37,500 nt of DNA, from assembly GCA_020845805.1 (NCBI GenBank), contig JADLFD010000187.1, positions 1 through 37,500 of the forward strand. Reading direction: 5' to 3'. Position numbers and translations under genes: made by a program. This stretch comes from Verrucomicrobiales bacterium (GTDB lineage Bacteria > Verrucomicrobiota > Verrucomicrobiia > Limisphaerales > CAIMTB01). Numbering within the stretch: position 1 is the stretch's first letter; each line of letters opens with the position of its first letter. Shown one piece after another: positions 7,947 to 16,516 of the stretch. The notes under the pieces are model-generated. The model made no database searches. It saw only the letters and a list, made by a program, of their open reading frames with translations, and was not told the DNA's origin.

Positions 7947-8813
7947 TCATGCCGGGAGAGGGGCGTGCTGCGTGACGTGGGCCGGGAGCGTCCGGGTAGG
8001 GAGGGGGGTCTCGTTGGCACTGCCGCGGCGGTAACCCAGGAGGTCGAGCGTGACCTGCGAATAGCCGATTTCGCGTAAGCGCTGGGCCACGAGCGCCTGG
8101 CGTCCCTCGGTGAGGATGCGCGGCAGTTCCGCGGTTCCGATCTCCAGCCGCGCGAGGGCGCCGCCCCGGATTTCATGGTGTCGGACCCGGACATCCACGA
8201 AGCCCTGGGCCCGCAGGCAGGCTTCGGCGGACTCGATCATGGCCAGTTTCTCGCGGGTCACTTCCTCCCCGTAGGGAATACGTGAGCTGAGGCAGGCGAG
8301 TTGCGGCTTGTCGGCGGTGGGCAGGCCCAGCAGGGCGGAAAGGGTGCGAATCTCGGCCTTGGTCATTCCCGTGTCACGCAGGGGGGCGCGCACCTGGAAT
8401 TCGGCGGCCGCGCGGGCGCCGGGGCGGTGATCTCCGAGGTCGCTGGCATTTTCGCCGTAGGCGAGGACAGCGAAGCCTTCCCGCTGGGCCAGGGGGGCCA
8501 GTTCCTCGAAGAGCGAGTGCTTGCAGAAGTAACAGCGGTTTTGCGGATTGGCCAGGTACGCGGGGTTGTCGAACTCCCGCGTGGTCACCACGCGGAGCGC
8601 AAACCCGAAGCGCGTGGCCAGCTCCACCGCCTCGGCCAGCTCGGAGCGCGGCAGACTGGGTGAGTCGGCGATGACGGCCAGGGCACGTGCGCCGAGTTCC
8701 TGGTGGGCCACCAGGGCGAGGAAGGCGGAGTCCACCCCACCCGAATACGCCGTGACACACGATCCAAAGGATCGCAGCAGTCGGCGCAGCTCCTCGAGTT
8801 TGGTGTACGGCAC
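7947..8813 (-). CDS. larE: ATP-dependent sulfur transferase LarE (nickel-pincer cofactor synthesis), three-Cys type
   Basis: This protein of about 288 aa is a PP-loop enzyme. It has AYSGGVDSAF (residues 22-31 from the GTG), where the pyrophosphate of ATP binds, and PQLACLSSRIPYGEE, where Cys174 matches the sulfur-donating Cys176 of Lactobacillus plantarum LarE. LarE adenylates the carboxylates of pyridinium biscarboxylic acid mononucleotide and converts them to thiocarboxylates. A CxxC pair, NRCYFCK (Cys94, Cys97), is also present, giving three cysteines like the [4Fe-4S]-binding LarE described from Thermotoga maritima. The frame is open to an ATG at 8936, but that extension is not conserved-looking and runs into the divergent gene. 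GTG 8813 puts the start right at the family N-terminus. No larB or larC is in the window. Confidence 0.9.
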   Translation of the reverse strand: MPYTKLEELRRLLRSFGSCVTAYSGGVDSAFLALVAHQELGARALAVIADSPSLPRSELAEAVELATRFGFALRVVTTREFDNPAYLANPQNRCYFCKHSLFEELAPLAQREGFAVLAYGENASDLGDHRPGARAAAEFQVRAPLRDTGMTKAEIRTLSALLGLPTADKPQLACLSSRIPYGEEVTREKLAMIESAEACLRAQGFVDVRVRHHEIRGGALARLEIGTAELPRILTEGRQALVAQRLREIGYSQVTLDLLGYRRGSANETPLPTRTLPAHVTQHAPLPA

Positions 8814-8851
8814 GTGCGCAGTCTGCCAGCGGGCCAGGGGGTTGTCGAGGG

Positions 8852-11800
8852 ATGGCCCGGGACGAGGGAATTCCAACCTTGTCCAAGGCCGGCTGGTTAT
8901 TACGCTGCGCGCGCTTGCCGTTTCCCCTGTTCCCATTCGAAGCGTGGCGCCGCAGTCGGGCGGTGCTCGTCGCCTTGCTCCTGGCAGGAGTGGGTCACGG
9001 ACCGGGGGCGCACGCGGCCGAACCGCGTGGTTGGAACATGGAATCCGGAGCGCGCTGGCGGGAGCTGGAGCCCGGCGTGGGGCGCGTCGGCGGCGGGTTC
9101 ACGCGGCTGGATCCGGAGACCACGGGGGTCCGCTTCACCAACGAACTGCGCGGGGACCTTTCGCTCACCAATGCGGTGGCGCATAACGGCTCCGGGGTGG
9201 CGTTGGGGGACGTGGACGGCGATCAGCTGCCGGATTTGTATTTCTGTGCACTCGACGGTCCGAACCGGCTGTATCGCAACAGGGGTGGGTGGGTGTTCGA
9301 GGAGATACCGTTGACCGAGGCCGCGTGCGTCGGACAGCGCTCGACCGGGGCGGTGTTCGCCGATGTGGACGGCGACGCGGATCTCGATCTCCTGGTCAAC
9401 GGGATCGCGACGGGCACGCGCTTGTTCCTGAATGACGGAAGAGGCGGGCTGAAGGAGGCGACGGACACGGGGCTATCGCGAACCGCGTCGGCCACGTCGC
9501 TGGCGCTGGCAGACATCGATGGCGACGGGGATCTGGATCTCTATTGCACGCACTACGTGGACGTCATGTATCTCGCGGATCCCACGACCCGCTTCGCGGT
9601 GGCGCGCGAGGGGTCGGCGTGGCGGGTGACCCGCGTGAACGGGGAATCGACATCGCTGCCCAAGTGGAAAGACCGCTTTGAGGCGTTGCCCGACGGGCGG
9701 GTGCGCGAGTTACCGGAGTACCATGGGCTTTACCGGAACGAGGGCAGCGGGCGCTTCACCCCGATCCTGTTCGAGCCGGGCGTTTTTCTCTCGGCGGAGG
9801 GCCAGCCCATCGCGCCGTACCGGGACTGGGGTTTGTCGGTCATGTTCCGGGATCTTAACGGGGACCGTGCGCCGGACCTGTACGTGTGCAACGACAACGC
9901 GTCACCTGATCGCATCTGGCTGAACACCGGGCGCGGGAGTTTTCGCGCGGCGGAACCCTGGCGGTTCCGGCACACCAGCCGATCGTCGATGGGCTTGGAT
10001 GTGGCCGACGTGGACCGCGACGGGCGCGACGATCTGGTGGTCTTGGACATGCTGGCGCGGTCGGCCGCGCGGCGGCAGCGGCAGTTGATGCGCGAGAGTC
10101 CGGATCCGGCGGGGATCGAACGGGCGGAGGACGTGCCGCGGTTCAATCGGAACACCCTGTTTCTGGGGCGTGCCGACGGGAGCTATGCGGAGGTGGCGCT
10201 ATGGGCCGGGGTGGCGGCGAGTGATTGGTCATGGGGAGCGGCCTTTCTCGATGTGGACCTGGACGGCTACGAGGATTTGCTGGTCACGAACGGGTTCGAG
10301 CACGACGTGATGGACCAGGACAGCCACGACCAGATGCGCACCCGGCGGCTGACCCCGGACCAGCGACGACGCCTGCGCCAGTTCCATCCAGCCTGGCCGA
10401 CACCGAACGCGGCGTGGCGCAACCGGGGCGACGGCACCTTCGAAGATCGGGGTGCGGCCTGGGGTTTTGACACTCCGGGCATCTCGTATGGCCTCGCGCT
10501 GGCGGATTTGGACGGGGATGGCGACCAGGACGTGGTGGTGAACCAGTTGAACGGCGCGGCCGGAGTGTATCGGAACGACGCTCCCGGCCCGCGCGTGGCG
10601 GTTCGGTTGGCGGGGCGCGCGCCGAACACGGCGGGAATCGGCGCTCGTCTGGTGGTGAAAGGCGGACCGGTGACGCAGAGCCAGGAGATGATCAGCGGCG
10701 GCCGGTACCTTTCCGGGGATCAGGCGATCCGAGTGTTCGCCGCACGGACGGCAGGTCAGGAGTCCTTGCGTCTGGAGGTCACCTGGCGCGGCGGGGCGCG
10801 ATCCGAGCATCCGTTGCGACCGGGGACCCTCTGCGAAGCGATCGAACCGGAGGTGAAGGTGGTGCCGAATGTCACCAACGCGCTTGCCGTGGAAGTGGGC
10901 GACGCGTGGTTCCGAGATCAACGCGTCCAACTCGACCATCGGCACGAAGAGGATGGGTTCGATGACACGGCCGTGCAGCCCCTGCTCCCGCGTCGACTCA
11001 GTCGGCTGGGACCGGGCGTGGCGTGGGTGGACTTGGATGGCGACGGGTGGGAGGACCTGGTGGTGGGTTCGGGGAAGGGTGGGAGCGTGTCGACGCGTCT
11101 CAACCAGGCGGGAGCGGGATTTCGTGCCGGCGCCACCAGCGGGCCGGTGACGGCGGATCTCTCGGGTGTGGTCGGGTGGCCCGATGGTCGCGGCGCACGG
11201 TTCGTGATCGCGGCCCGGGGAATCGGGGACTTGGTTCCTGGTCGGGAGTCGCGTTCCGCCCTGGTTCGGTGGGCACCTGGCTCGTCGATCCAGAAGGGTG
11301 CCTGGCCCGAGGGAATCGCGGTGGAGGGGGACCCCGTGGCTCCCGGTCCGGTGGCTTTGGGGGACTTTGATGGCGACGGGGATCTGGACGTGTTCGTGGG
11401 CGGGCGGCACCGGCCGGGGCGCCATCCGGAGTCCGTGTCTTCGGTACTCTGGCGCAATGACGGCGGCGAGTGGGTGCGTGACCCGTTGTTGAATCAGCCG
11501 TTCCAGGCGCTGGGTCGCATCAGCGGTGCGGTCTGGGCGGATTGGGATGCGGATGGCGACGCCGACCTGGCGATGGCGCAGGAGGGGGGGGCGTTGAAGG
11601 TGTTCCGGAATACGGCCGGAAAGTTCGAGGACGTCACGGCCGCGCTGGGGTTGGGCGATCACACCGGTTGGTGGAACAGTATCACGGTGGGGGATTTCGA
11701 TGGCGATGGGCGCGTGGACCTCGCGGCTGGGAACTGGGGATTGAACTCGGCGTACGAACTGTACCGGCCGGGTCCGTGGCGGTGGTACTTTGCGGACGCG

Positions 11801-12646
11801 CAATCCGACGGCGTGGTCGAGGTGGTCGAGGCGTGGCGGGAGGAGGGCGTTTGGCGGCCGATGCGTTCGCGGTCGTGGTTGGCGCGCGGTTTTCCCGATC
11901 TGGCGCAACGATTCCCCACGCATGCTGCGTTCGCCGGCGCGACCGTGGAGGAGGTGTTGGGCGCAGGCGGAGGTCAGATCCCGTTTTTGGAGGTGAACCG
12001 ATGGGAGTCGGCGGTTTTCCTGAATCGCGGGACCCGGTTTGAGTTCCGGCCGCTGCCGCGCGAGGCGCAATGGTCGCCGGTTTTTGGAATGAGCGTCGCG
12101 GATTTCGATGGGGACGGCGTGGAGGATTTGTTCCTGGGGCAGAACTTTTTTGGGAGCACCTGGGATGTGTCGCGTGACGACGCCGGTCGGGGCCTATGGT
12201 TGCGGGGTCGTGGGGACGGGACGTTCGAGGTGGCGGAGACGGGGGTGACGATCACTGGCGAGATGCGGGGCGTGGCGGTGGCGGACTACGATCACGACGC
12301 CCGGCCGGACCTGGTCGTCACGCAGAACGGGGGGGCCACGGTCTTGATGCAGAACCAGCGGGCGGCGGTGGGAATCCGTGTCCGGCTGGAAGGCGGAGTG
12401 GGAAATCCGGAGGGGGTGGGCGCGGTGGCCCGGTGGGTGGCGGCGGACGGACGTCGCGGGCCGGTGCGCGTCTTTCATGCGGGGGCGGGCTACTGGTCGC
12501 AGGACGCGTCGGTCCGGGTGCTCAGTTCCCCGCCGGGTCCGGGCGCCTCAATCTGGGTACGGTGGCCGGGAGGTCGGGAGGAGGTCGTGGCCTTGAAGCC
12601 GGGCCAGCGCGAGGTCAGCCTGCGCACGCCGGAAGGCAAACCATGA
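8852..12646 (+). CDS. Giant secreted FG-GAP/VCBS propeller protein with ASPIC/UnbV domain (CRTAC1-like)
   Basis: This 1264-aa protein has an N-terminal hydrophobic stretch (RAVLVALLLAGVGHGPGAHA) that should be a signal peptide. About 13 calcium-binding FG-GAP loops follow, such as DVDGDADLDLL, DIDGDGDLDLY, DLDGDGDQDVV, DFDGDGDLDVF and DFDGDGVEDLF. They form two propeller-like halves. An ASPIC/UnbV domain sits at about residues 580-655 (RVAVRLAGRAPNTAGIGARL), and a second UnbV-like region closes the protein (about 1170-1260, 'GIRVRLEGGVGNPEGVGAVARW'). Function is unknown; such proteins are extracellular or surface proteins thought to bind partners or sugars. ATG 8852 overlaps the long form of larE; a later GTG or TTG start before the signal peptide is possible. 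The stop overlaps the next gene by four bases (ATGA). Confidence 0.85.
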   Translation: MARDEGIPTLSKAGWLLRCARLPFPLFPFEAWRRSRAVLVALLLAGVGHGPGAHAAEPRGWNMESGARWRELEPGVGRVGGGFTRLDPETTGVRFTNELRGDLSLTNAVAHNGSGVALGDVDGDQLPDLYFCALDGPNRLYRNRGGWVFEEIPLTEAACVGQRSTGAVFADVDGDADLDLLVNGIATGTRLFLNDGRGGLKEATDTGLSRTASATSLALADIDGDGDLDLYCTHYVDVMYLADPTTRFAVAREGSAWRVTRVNGESTSLPKWKDRFEALPDGRVRELPEYHGLYRNEGSGRFTPILFEPGVFLSAEGQPIAPYRDWGLSVMFRDLNGDRAPDLYVCNDNASPDRIWLNTGRGSFRAAEPWRFRHTSRSSMGLDVADVDRDGRDDLVVLDMLARSAARRQRQLMRESPDPAGIERAEDVPRFNRNTLFLGRADGSYAEVALWAGVAASDWSWGAAFLDVDLDGYEDLLVTNGFEHDVMDQDSHDQMRTRRLTPDQRRRLRQFHPAWPTPNAAWRNRGDGTFEDRGAAWGFDTPGISYGLALADLDGDGDQDVVVNQLNGAAGVYRNDAPGPRVAVRLAGRAPNTAGIGARLVVKGGPVTQSQEMISGGRYLSGDQAIRVFAARTAGQESLRLEVTWRGGARSEHPLRPGTLCEAIEPEVKVVPNVTNALAVEVGDAWFRDQRVQLDHRHEEDGFDDTAVQPLLPRRLSRLGPGVAWVDLDGDGWEDLVVGSGKGGSVSTRLNQAGAGFRAGATSGPVTADLSGVVGWPDGRGARFVIAARGIGDLVPGRESRSALVRWAPGSSIQKGAWPEGIAVEGDPVAPGPVALGDFDGDGDLDVFVGGRHRPGRHPESVSSVLWRNDGGEWVRDPLLNQPFQALGRISGAVWADWDADGDADLAMAQEGGALKVFRNTAGKFEDVTAALGLGDHTGWWNSITVGDFDGDGRVDLAAGNWGLNSAYELYRPGPWRWYFADAQSDGVVEVVEAWREEGVWRPMRSRSWLARGFPDLAQRFPTHAAFAGATVEEVLGAGGGQIPFLEVNRWESAVFLNRGTRFEFRPLPREAQWSPVFGMSVADFDGDGVEDLFLGQNFFGSTWDVSRDDAGRGLWLRGRGDGTFEVAETGVTITGEMRGVAVADYDHDARPDLVVTQNGGATVLMQNQRAAVGIRVRLEGGVGNPEGVGAVARWVAADGRRGPVRVFHAGAGYWSQDASVRVLSSPPGPGASIWVRWPGGREEVVALKPGQREVSLRTPEGKP

Positions 12647-13485
12647 AAGCGGGATCGGCACGAAGAACACGGGAAGTCGCCAGATGGTGGGCGTGGTGTG
12701 TGGCGTTGGTGAGCGCGCTGCAGGGACTGGCGGGATCCGCGCGCGGCGCGGAATCGACGCCTGTTTCAGGACCGTCCATCCCCGGGTTGGTGCTGTCGAC
12801 CAACCTGGTCTTCATCAAAGCAGGGTCGTTTACCCGTGCCCACCAGCAGGTCGTCACCCTCACCCGTGATTATTGGATGTCGAAATACGAGGTGACCCAG
12901 GGGGAGTTCCTCGCCCTGATGGGACGGAATCCGAGTCATTTCACGGGGGATCCGCGGCGGCCGGTGGAGAAAGTGAGCTTCCTGGAAGCCCACTCCTACT
13001 GTGTGCAGTTGACCCGCCGCGAGCGTGAAAGCGCGCGACTGACTGCGGACTACGAGTACCGGTTGCCCACCGAGGCGGAGTGGGAGTGGGCCTGCCGCGC
13101 GGGCAGCACAAACCGCTTCAGCTTCGGGGATGACGAGGCGGCGGCCGTGGACCACGCCTGGACCGAGGAGAACAGCGAGGCGGGCACGCACCCGGTGGGA
13201 CTCAAGCAACCGAACGCGTGGGGACTCTACGACATGCATGGCAACGTCTGGGAATGGTGTCGCGACTGGTTCGCCGAGTTTCCGACCGGGCCGCAAACCG
13301 ATCCGTCCGGGCCGGAATCCGGGAAGTTCAAGGTGTTTCGCGGCGGTTCCTGGAATCATCAGGCCAAGTTTGCGCGTTGCGGAAACCGGTTCGTGATGGC
13401 GCCGGCGAATGGGATCTTCTTTGTGGGGTTTCGCGTGGTGCTCGCGCCGGTCTTCGCCCCCGCGCGGGCCGCCGCGGGGGGGTAG
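12643..13485 (+). CDS. Secreted SUMF1 (formylglycine-generating-enzyme-like) domain protein
   Basis: This 280-aa protein starts at ATG 12643, overlapping the previous stop by four bases, so it is probably translated with the FG-GAP protein. A signal peptide is present (WWAWCVALVSALQGLAGSARGAE). The rest is one SUMF1 domain: 'YWMSKYEVTQGEFLALMGRNPSHF', 'RLPTEAEWEWACRAG', 'GLYDMHGNVWEWCRDWF', 'FRGGSWNHQ' and a closing 'FFVGFRVV'. Real copper-dependent formylglycine generators carry two active-site cysteines five residues apart near the end. Here only one is present, in ARCGNRF at about residue 245, and the earlier position is Ala. It is therefore likely a non-enzymatic binding or structural member. 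No sulfatase gene is nearby. Start and family are firm; the role is unknown. Confidence 0.87.
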   Translation: MKAGSARRTREVARWWAWCVALVSALQGLAGSARGAESTPVSGPSIPGLVLSTNLVFIKAGSFTRAHQQVVTLTRDYWMSKYEVTQGEFLALMGRNPSHFTGDPRRPVEKVSFLEAHSYCVQLTRRERESARLTADYEYRLPTEAEWEWACRAGSTNRFSFGDDEAAAVDHAWTEENSEAGTHPVGLKQPNAWGLYDMHGNVWEWCRDWFAEFPTGPQTDPSGPESGKFKVFRGGSWNHQAKFARCGNRFVMAPANGIFFVGFRVVLAPVFAPARAAAGG

Positions 13486-13530
13486 CTGGGTGCTTTGGGA
13501 CATTTGTGCGGTCCGCCTGGTAAAACGGGC

Positions 13531-13560
13531 TTTACAGGATTGGAGCCTTGTGCTTTTTAG
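13531..13560 (+). promoter_or_regulatory. Possible sigma-70-type promoter before the CBM9-like gene
   Basis: TTTACA (13531-13536) and TTTTAG (13555-13560) are separated by 18 bases, in the 142-base gap before the ATG at 13628. The -35 match is good but the -10 is poor. The gap is a reasonable place for a promoter because the gene downstream is a large secreted protein with its own terminator. Sequence alone gives only weak support. Confidence 0.22.
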
Positions 13561-13627
13561 CCACGCCCGGCTTACCTCGCGCTGGGTTTCCCAACTACCG
13601 CACTACCAAGACCCCGGACGACTGCCT

Positions 13628-16261
13628 ATGAATTCCAGACAACCACTGCTGGTCCTGGCGTCCCTGGCCACCGCCTTGTTCCAAGGCGGGGCCTTCGCCA
13701 ACGACATCGAGCCCGGAAAGGAAAAGTACACCGCCATCAAAGCGCCCAAGCCGATCGTCTTGGACGGCGATCTCTCCGAGTGGAGTGGAGCGCAGGTGCT
13801 GGCCGATCCGCGTTTCTCCGTGCCCAAGGGCTCGGGCGACGGTGGTAACCTTGTGTTCTTCGAGCTCTTCGATGTCGGGGGTCCAGGCACCGCGGTGTGG
13901 ACGGGTCCGGACGACCAGACTTCAGCGGTGCAGGTCGTGTACGACGACGATAACGTCTATTTTGGATTCGTGGTGACCGACGAATACCACGAGAACGCCG
14001 CCAACAGCGCGTGGAACGGAGACTCGGTCCAGTTGATGATCGCGGACGCCGCACGCGAGACCAAGGTGGCACTCTACAATTACGCTCTGGGAGGTACGGA
14101 GGACGCGCTGGGCGAGATCATCGTGAACCACGAGGAAGGCCCCGGCGGAACCGAAGCGATCGTGAAGCGCAACTCCGCCACCAAGCGCACCACGTACGAG
14201 ATCAAGCTTCCCAAGGCCGCACTCGGGTTGGAGACGCTGGCGGGCGGCACTCAGTTCGGTTTGGGCATGGCGATCAACGACGGTGACCTCGACGCGCCCG
14301 GCCAGCAGGGCTGGGGCGGTCTCGGCGCGCACGCTATTGTCCATGGCAAGACCCCGTCCGAGACCGCGCTGGTGACCTTGGCCGCGGTGAACGACATCGA
14401 ATTGGGGAAGGATTTCTACATTGCCAACGCGGCTCCCAGGCCGATCGTCCTGGACGGCAACCTGGGTGAGTGGAGTGGCGTTCCAGTGTTGTCAGATCCC
14501 AAATTCTCGACTCCCAAAGGCTCAGGCCGCGGGGGATCATTGGTGCTTTTCGAGCTGTTTGACGTTGGCGGACCCGGTACCGCGGTATGGACCGGGCCCG
14601 ACGACCATACTTCGGCAGTCCAGGTAGTGTACGACGCCGAGAATGTCTATTTCGGTTTCGTGGTGACGGACGAGTACCACGAGAACGCCGCGAACAGCGC
14701 ATGGAACGGCGACTCCATCCAGTTGATGATCGCCAATGACAAGCGCACCGAGAAAGTAGCCCTCTACAACTACGCGCTGGGTGGGGTGGAGGATGCCCTC
14801 GGGGAAATCATCGTGAATCACGAAGAGGGCCCGGGTGGGACGGAAGCCGTAGTCACGCGCAACTCCGCCACCAAGCGCACCATCTACGAGATCAAGCTTC
14901 CCAAAGCCTCCCTCGGGATCGAAGCGCTGGGCCTCGGCACGCAGTTCGGCCTCGGCATGGCCATCAACGATGGTGACCTCGACGCGCCTGGCCAGCAGGG
15001 CTGGGGCGGACTCGGCGCGCACTCGATCGTCCATGGCAAGACCCCGTCCGAGACGGCGTTGGTGACCCTCGGTACCGGCAGTGCCAGCGCGGATCTGGCC
15101 TTCCTCTCGGCGGTGAATCCCACCATCAACGGGTTCAGCTTCCGCGCGAATGACAAGGGCAGCTCGGTGGTGAACGCGTCGACCGTCAAGCTCGTGATCG
15201 ATGGCCAGACGGTCACCCTCGTCGCCAGCCCCAAGAACATCGACGCCACGGACTTCACCTACACGCGCACCGCGCCGTACGCGCCCAGCTCGGATCACAC
15301 GTACTCGATCGAGTTGAAGGACACCGCGGGCAATACCGTGACCTCCAGCGGCACGTTCAAGACCATCTACTACGGCATCCTCGCGCGCAGCGCGCAGGCG
15401 GCCACGGTGGACACCTCGAAGCGCGGCTTCATCTGGAATGTGTTCCAGAACGAGAGCTACACGCACACGTCGCTTGCCGAGACCGAACTCGCCCTGGCCG
15501 GACGCCTCGTCAACGCCGAGGGCACGCCGGTCACCGAGAACCTGGCGGATCCCGCGGCCATCGGACCGGCGGCGGCGAATGGCGTGAAGGTGGGCAACCT
15601 CTACAAGTTCGAGATCCCCACCGTGATCAACCTGAGCCAGTTGGCGGGTGAGGCGAACGGCAACTTCCAGCCCGACGAACAGATGCCGGGCATCCCCGGC
15701 GTGAACGGCCTGGACGACGGCATCGATGCGGAAGTGATCACCTTCGTCGAACTGCCCGCCGGCTGGGTCAAGCTGGGCGTGAACAGCGACGACGGATTCC
15801 GCACTCAGGCGGGTTATATCAACACCCCCGCCGACGGCATCCTGCTCGGTGAATTCAACGGCGGCCGTGGAGCCTCGGACACCTTGTTCGACGTGTTTGT
15901 CCAGGATGCGGGGACCTATCCGCTCCGCACGATCTACCAGGACGGCGGTGGCGGCGGAAACATCGAGATCTTCTCGGTCAAAGCCGACGGCACGAAGGTC
16001 CTCCTGAACGACACCGACAACGGCGGGTTGCGTTCCTTCCGCGCGGGCACCGCGCCGGCGAAGCCGGTGGGTGAGCTGAAGTTCTCGAAGATCCAGAAGA
16101 ACGCCAACGGTTCCATCACGATTGAGTGGACCGGTGCCGGCACGCTGCAGTCCGCCACTTCGGTGAGCGGTCCGTGGCAGGACGTGGCCGGTGCCTCGTC
16201 GCCGTACGTGCTGACCCCGACCGCGGGGCAGACTGTGCTCTTCGGTCGTCTGCGGCAGTAG
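13628..16261 (+). CDS. Secreted protein with two tandem CBM9-like domains and a PA14-like C-terminal region
   Basis: This 877-aa protein has a signal peptide at residues 1-24 (MNSRQPLLVLASLATALFQG...). Residues 25-254 and 255-484 are two copies of one domain, each with 'PIVLDG.L.EWSG', 'NVYFGFVVTDEYHENAANSAWNGDS' and a YEIKLPKA strand. This fits the CBM9-like sugar-binding sandwich (the 'DGxxxEW' start and a late 'F..V.D'). An Ig-like linker follows, then a PA14-like region ('LPAGWVKLGVNSDDGFRTQAG', 'GGRGASDTLFDVF', 'DGGGGGNIEIFSV'). The end, 'GTLQSATSVSGPWQDVAGA', is a common closing module of secreted verrucomicrobial proteins. It probably binds carbohydrate outside the cell or on the surface. 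No catalytic domain is visible. A strong terminator lies 55 bases downstream. Confidence 0.8.
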   Translation: MNSRQPLLVLASLATALFQGGAFANDIEPGKEKYTAIKAPKPIVLDGDLSEWSGAQVLADPRFSVPKGSGDGGNLVFFELFDVGGPGTAVWTGPDDQTSAVQVVYDDDNVYFGFVVTDEYHENAANSAWNGDSVQLMIADAARETKVALYNYALGGTEDALGEIIVNHEEGPGGTEAIVKRNSATKRTTYEIKLPKAALGLETLAGGTQFGLGMAINDGDLDAPGQQGWGGLGAHAIVHGKTPSETALVTLAAVNDIELGKDFYIANAAPRPIVLDGNLGEWSGVPVLSDPKFSTPKGSGRGGSLVLFELFDVGGPGTAVWTGPDDHTSAVQVVYDAENVYFGFVVTDEYHENAANSAWNGDSIQLMIANDKRTEKVALYNYALGGVEDALGEIIVNHEEGPGGTEAVVTRNSATKRTIYEIKLPKASLGIEALGLGTQFGLGMAINDGDLDAPGQQGWGGLGAHSIVHGKTPSETALVTLGTGSASADLAFLSAVNPTINGFSFRANDKGSSVVNASTVKLVIDGQTVTLVASPKNIDATDFTYTRTAPYAPSSDHTYSIELKDTAGNTVTSSGTFKTIYYGILARSAQAATVDTSKRGFIWNVFQNESYTHTSLAETELALAGRLVNAEGTPVTENLADPAAIGPAAANGVKVGNLYKFEIPTVINLSQLAGEANGNFQPDEQMPGIPGVNGLDDGIDAEVITFVELPAGWVKLGVNSDDGFRTQAGYINTPADGILLGEFNGGRGASDTLFDVFVQDAGTYPLRTIYQDGGGGGNIEIFSVKADGTKVLLNDTDNGGLRSFRAGTAPAKPVGELKFSKIQKNANGSITIEWTGAGTLQSATSVSGPWQDVAGASSPYVLTPTAGQTVLFGRLRQ
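13700..15079 (+). repeat. Two tandem 690-base copies encoding the CBM9-like domain
   Basis: The segments 13700-14389 and 14390-15079 align without a gap at an offset of exactly 690 bases (230 codons). By hand count the two protein copies differ at about 39 of 230 positions, about 83% identical. Most DNA differences in the conserved core are silent. Differences cluster in the first 50 residues and in a few surface-like stretches. The pattern indicates an internal domain duplication. Confidence 0.9.
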
Positions 16262-16316
16262 GCCGCACCGATCCCATCCGCGGCGCGGCAGTTCCGCGCT
16301 GCCGACCTTCTCGCGA

Positions 16317-16352
16317 GGGCCGGACCCGGCAGGGTCCGGCCCTTTTTCTTTT
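16317..16352 (+). terminator. Strong intrinsic terminator
   Basis: A perfect 11-base-pair stem, GGGCCGGACCC and GGGTCCGGCCC, with a GGCA loop, is followed by TTTTTCTTTT. It ends the transcript of the CBM9-like gene and is the clearest regulatory signal in the window. The rest of the gap to 16516 shows nothing specific. Confidence 0.93.
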
Positions 16353-16516
16353 CCGCGCGTCCCACCATGTCCCTGGCCCTGGGCATTCAATCACCGCGCA
16401 AGCCTTCTCGAATTCATCCGATAAGTTTCCTTGGGGATGGCATGAACCGCGGTCGCGCGGGGATTCGACTCGACACACCCGGGTGCGGCACGGCACAGGA
16501 ACATCCCCGGAGCGCT

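Noticed and set aside
12643-13485. Formylglycine-generating enzyme activity for the SUMF1 protein
   Set aside because: Only one of the two active-site cysteines is present and there is no sulfatase gene nearby.
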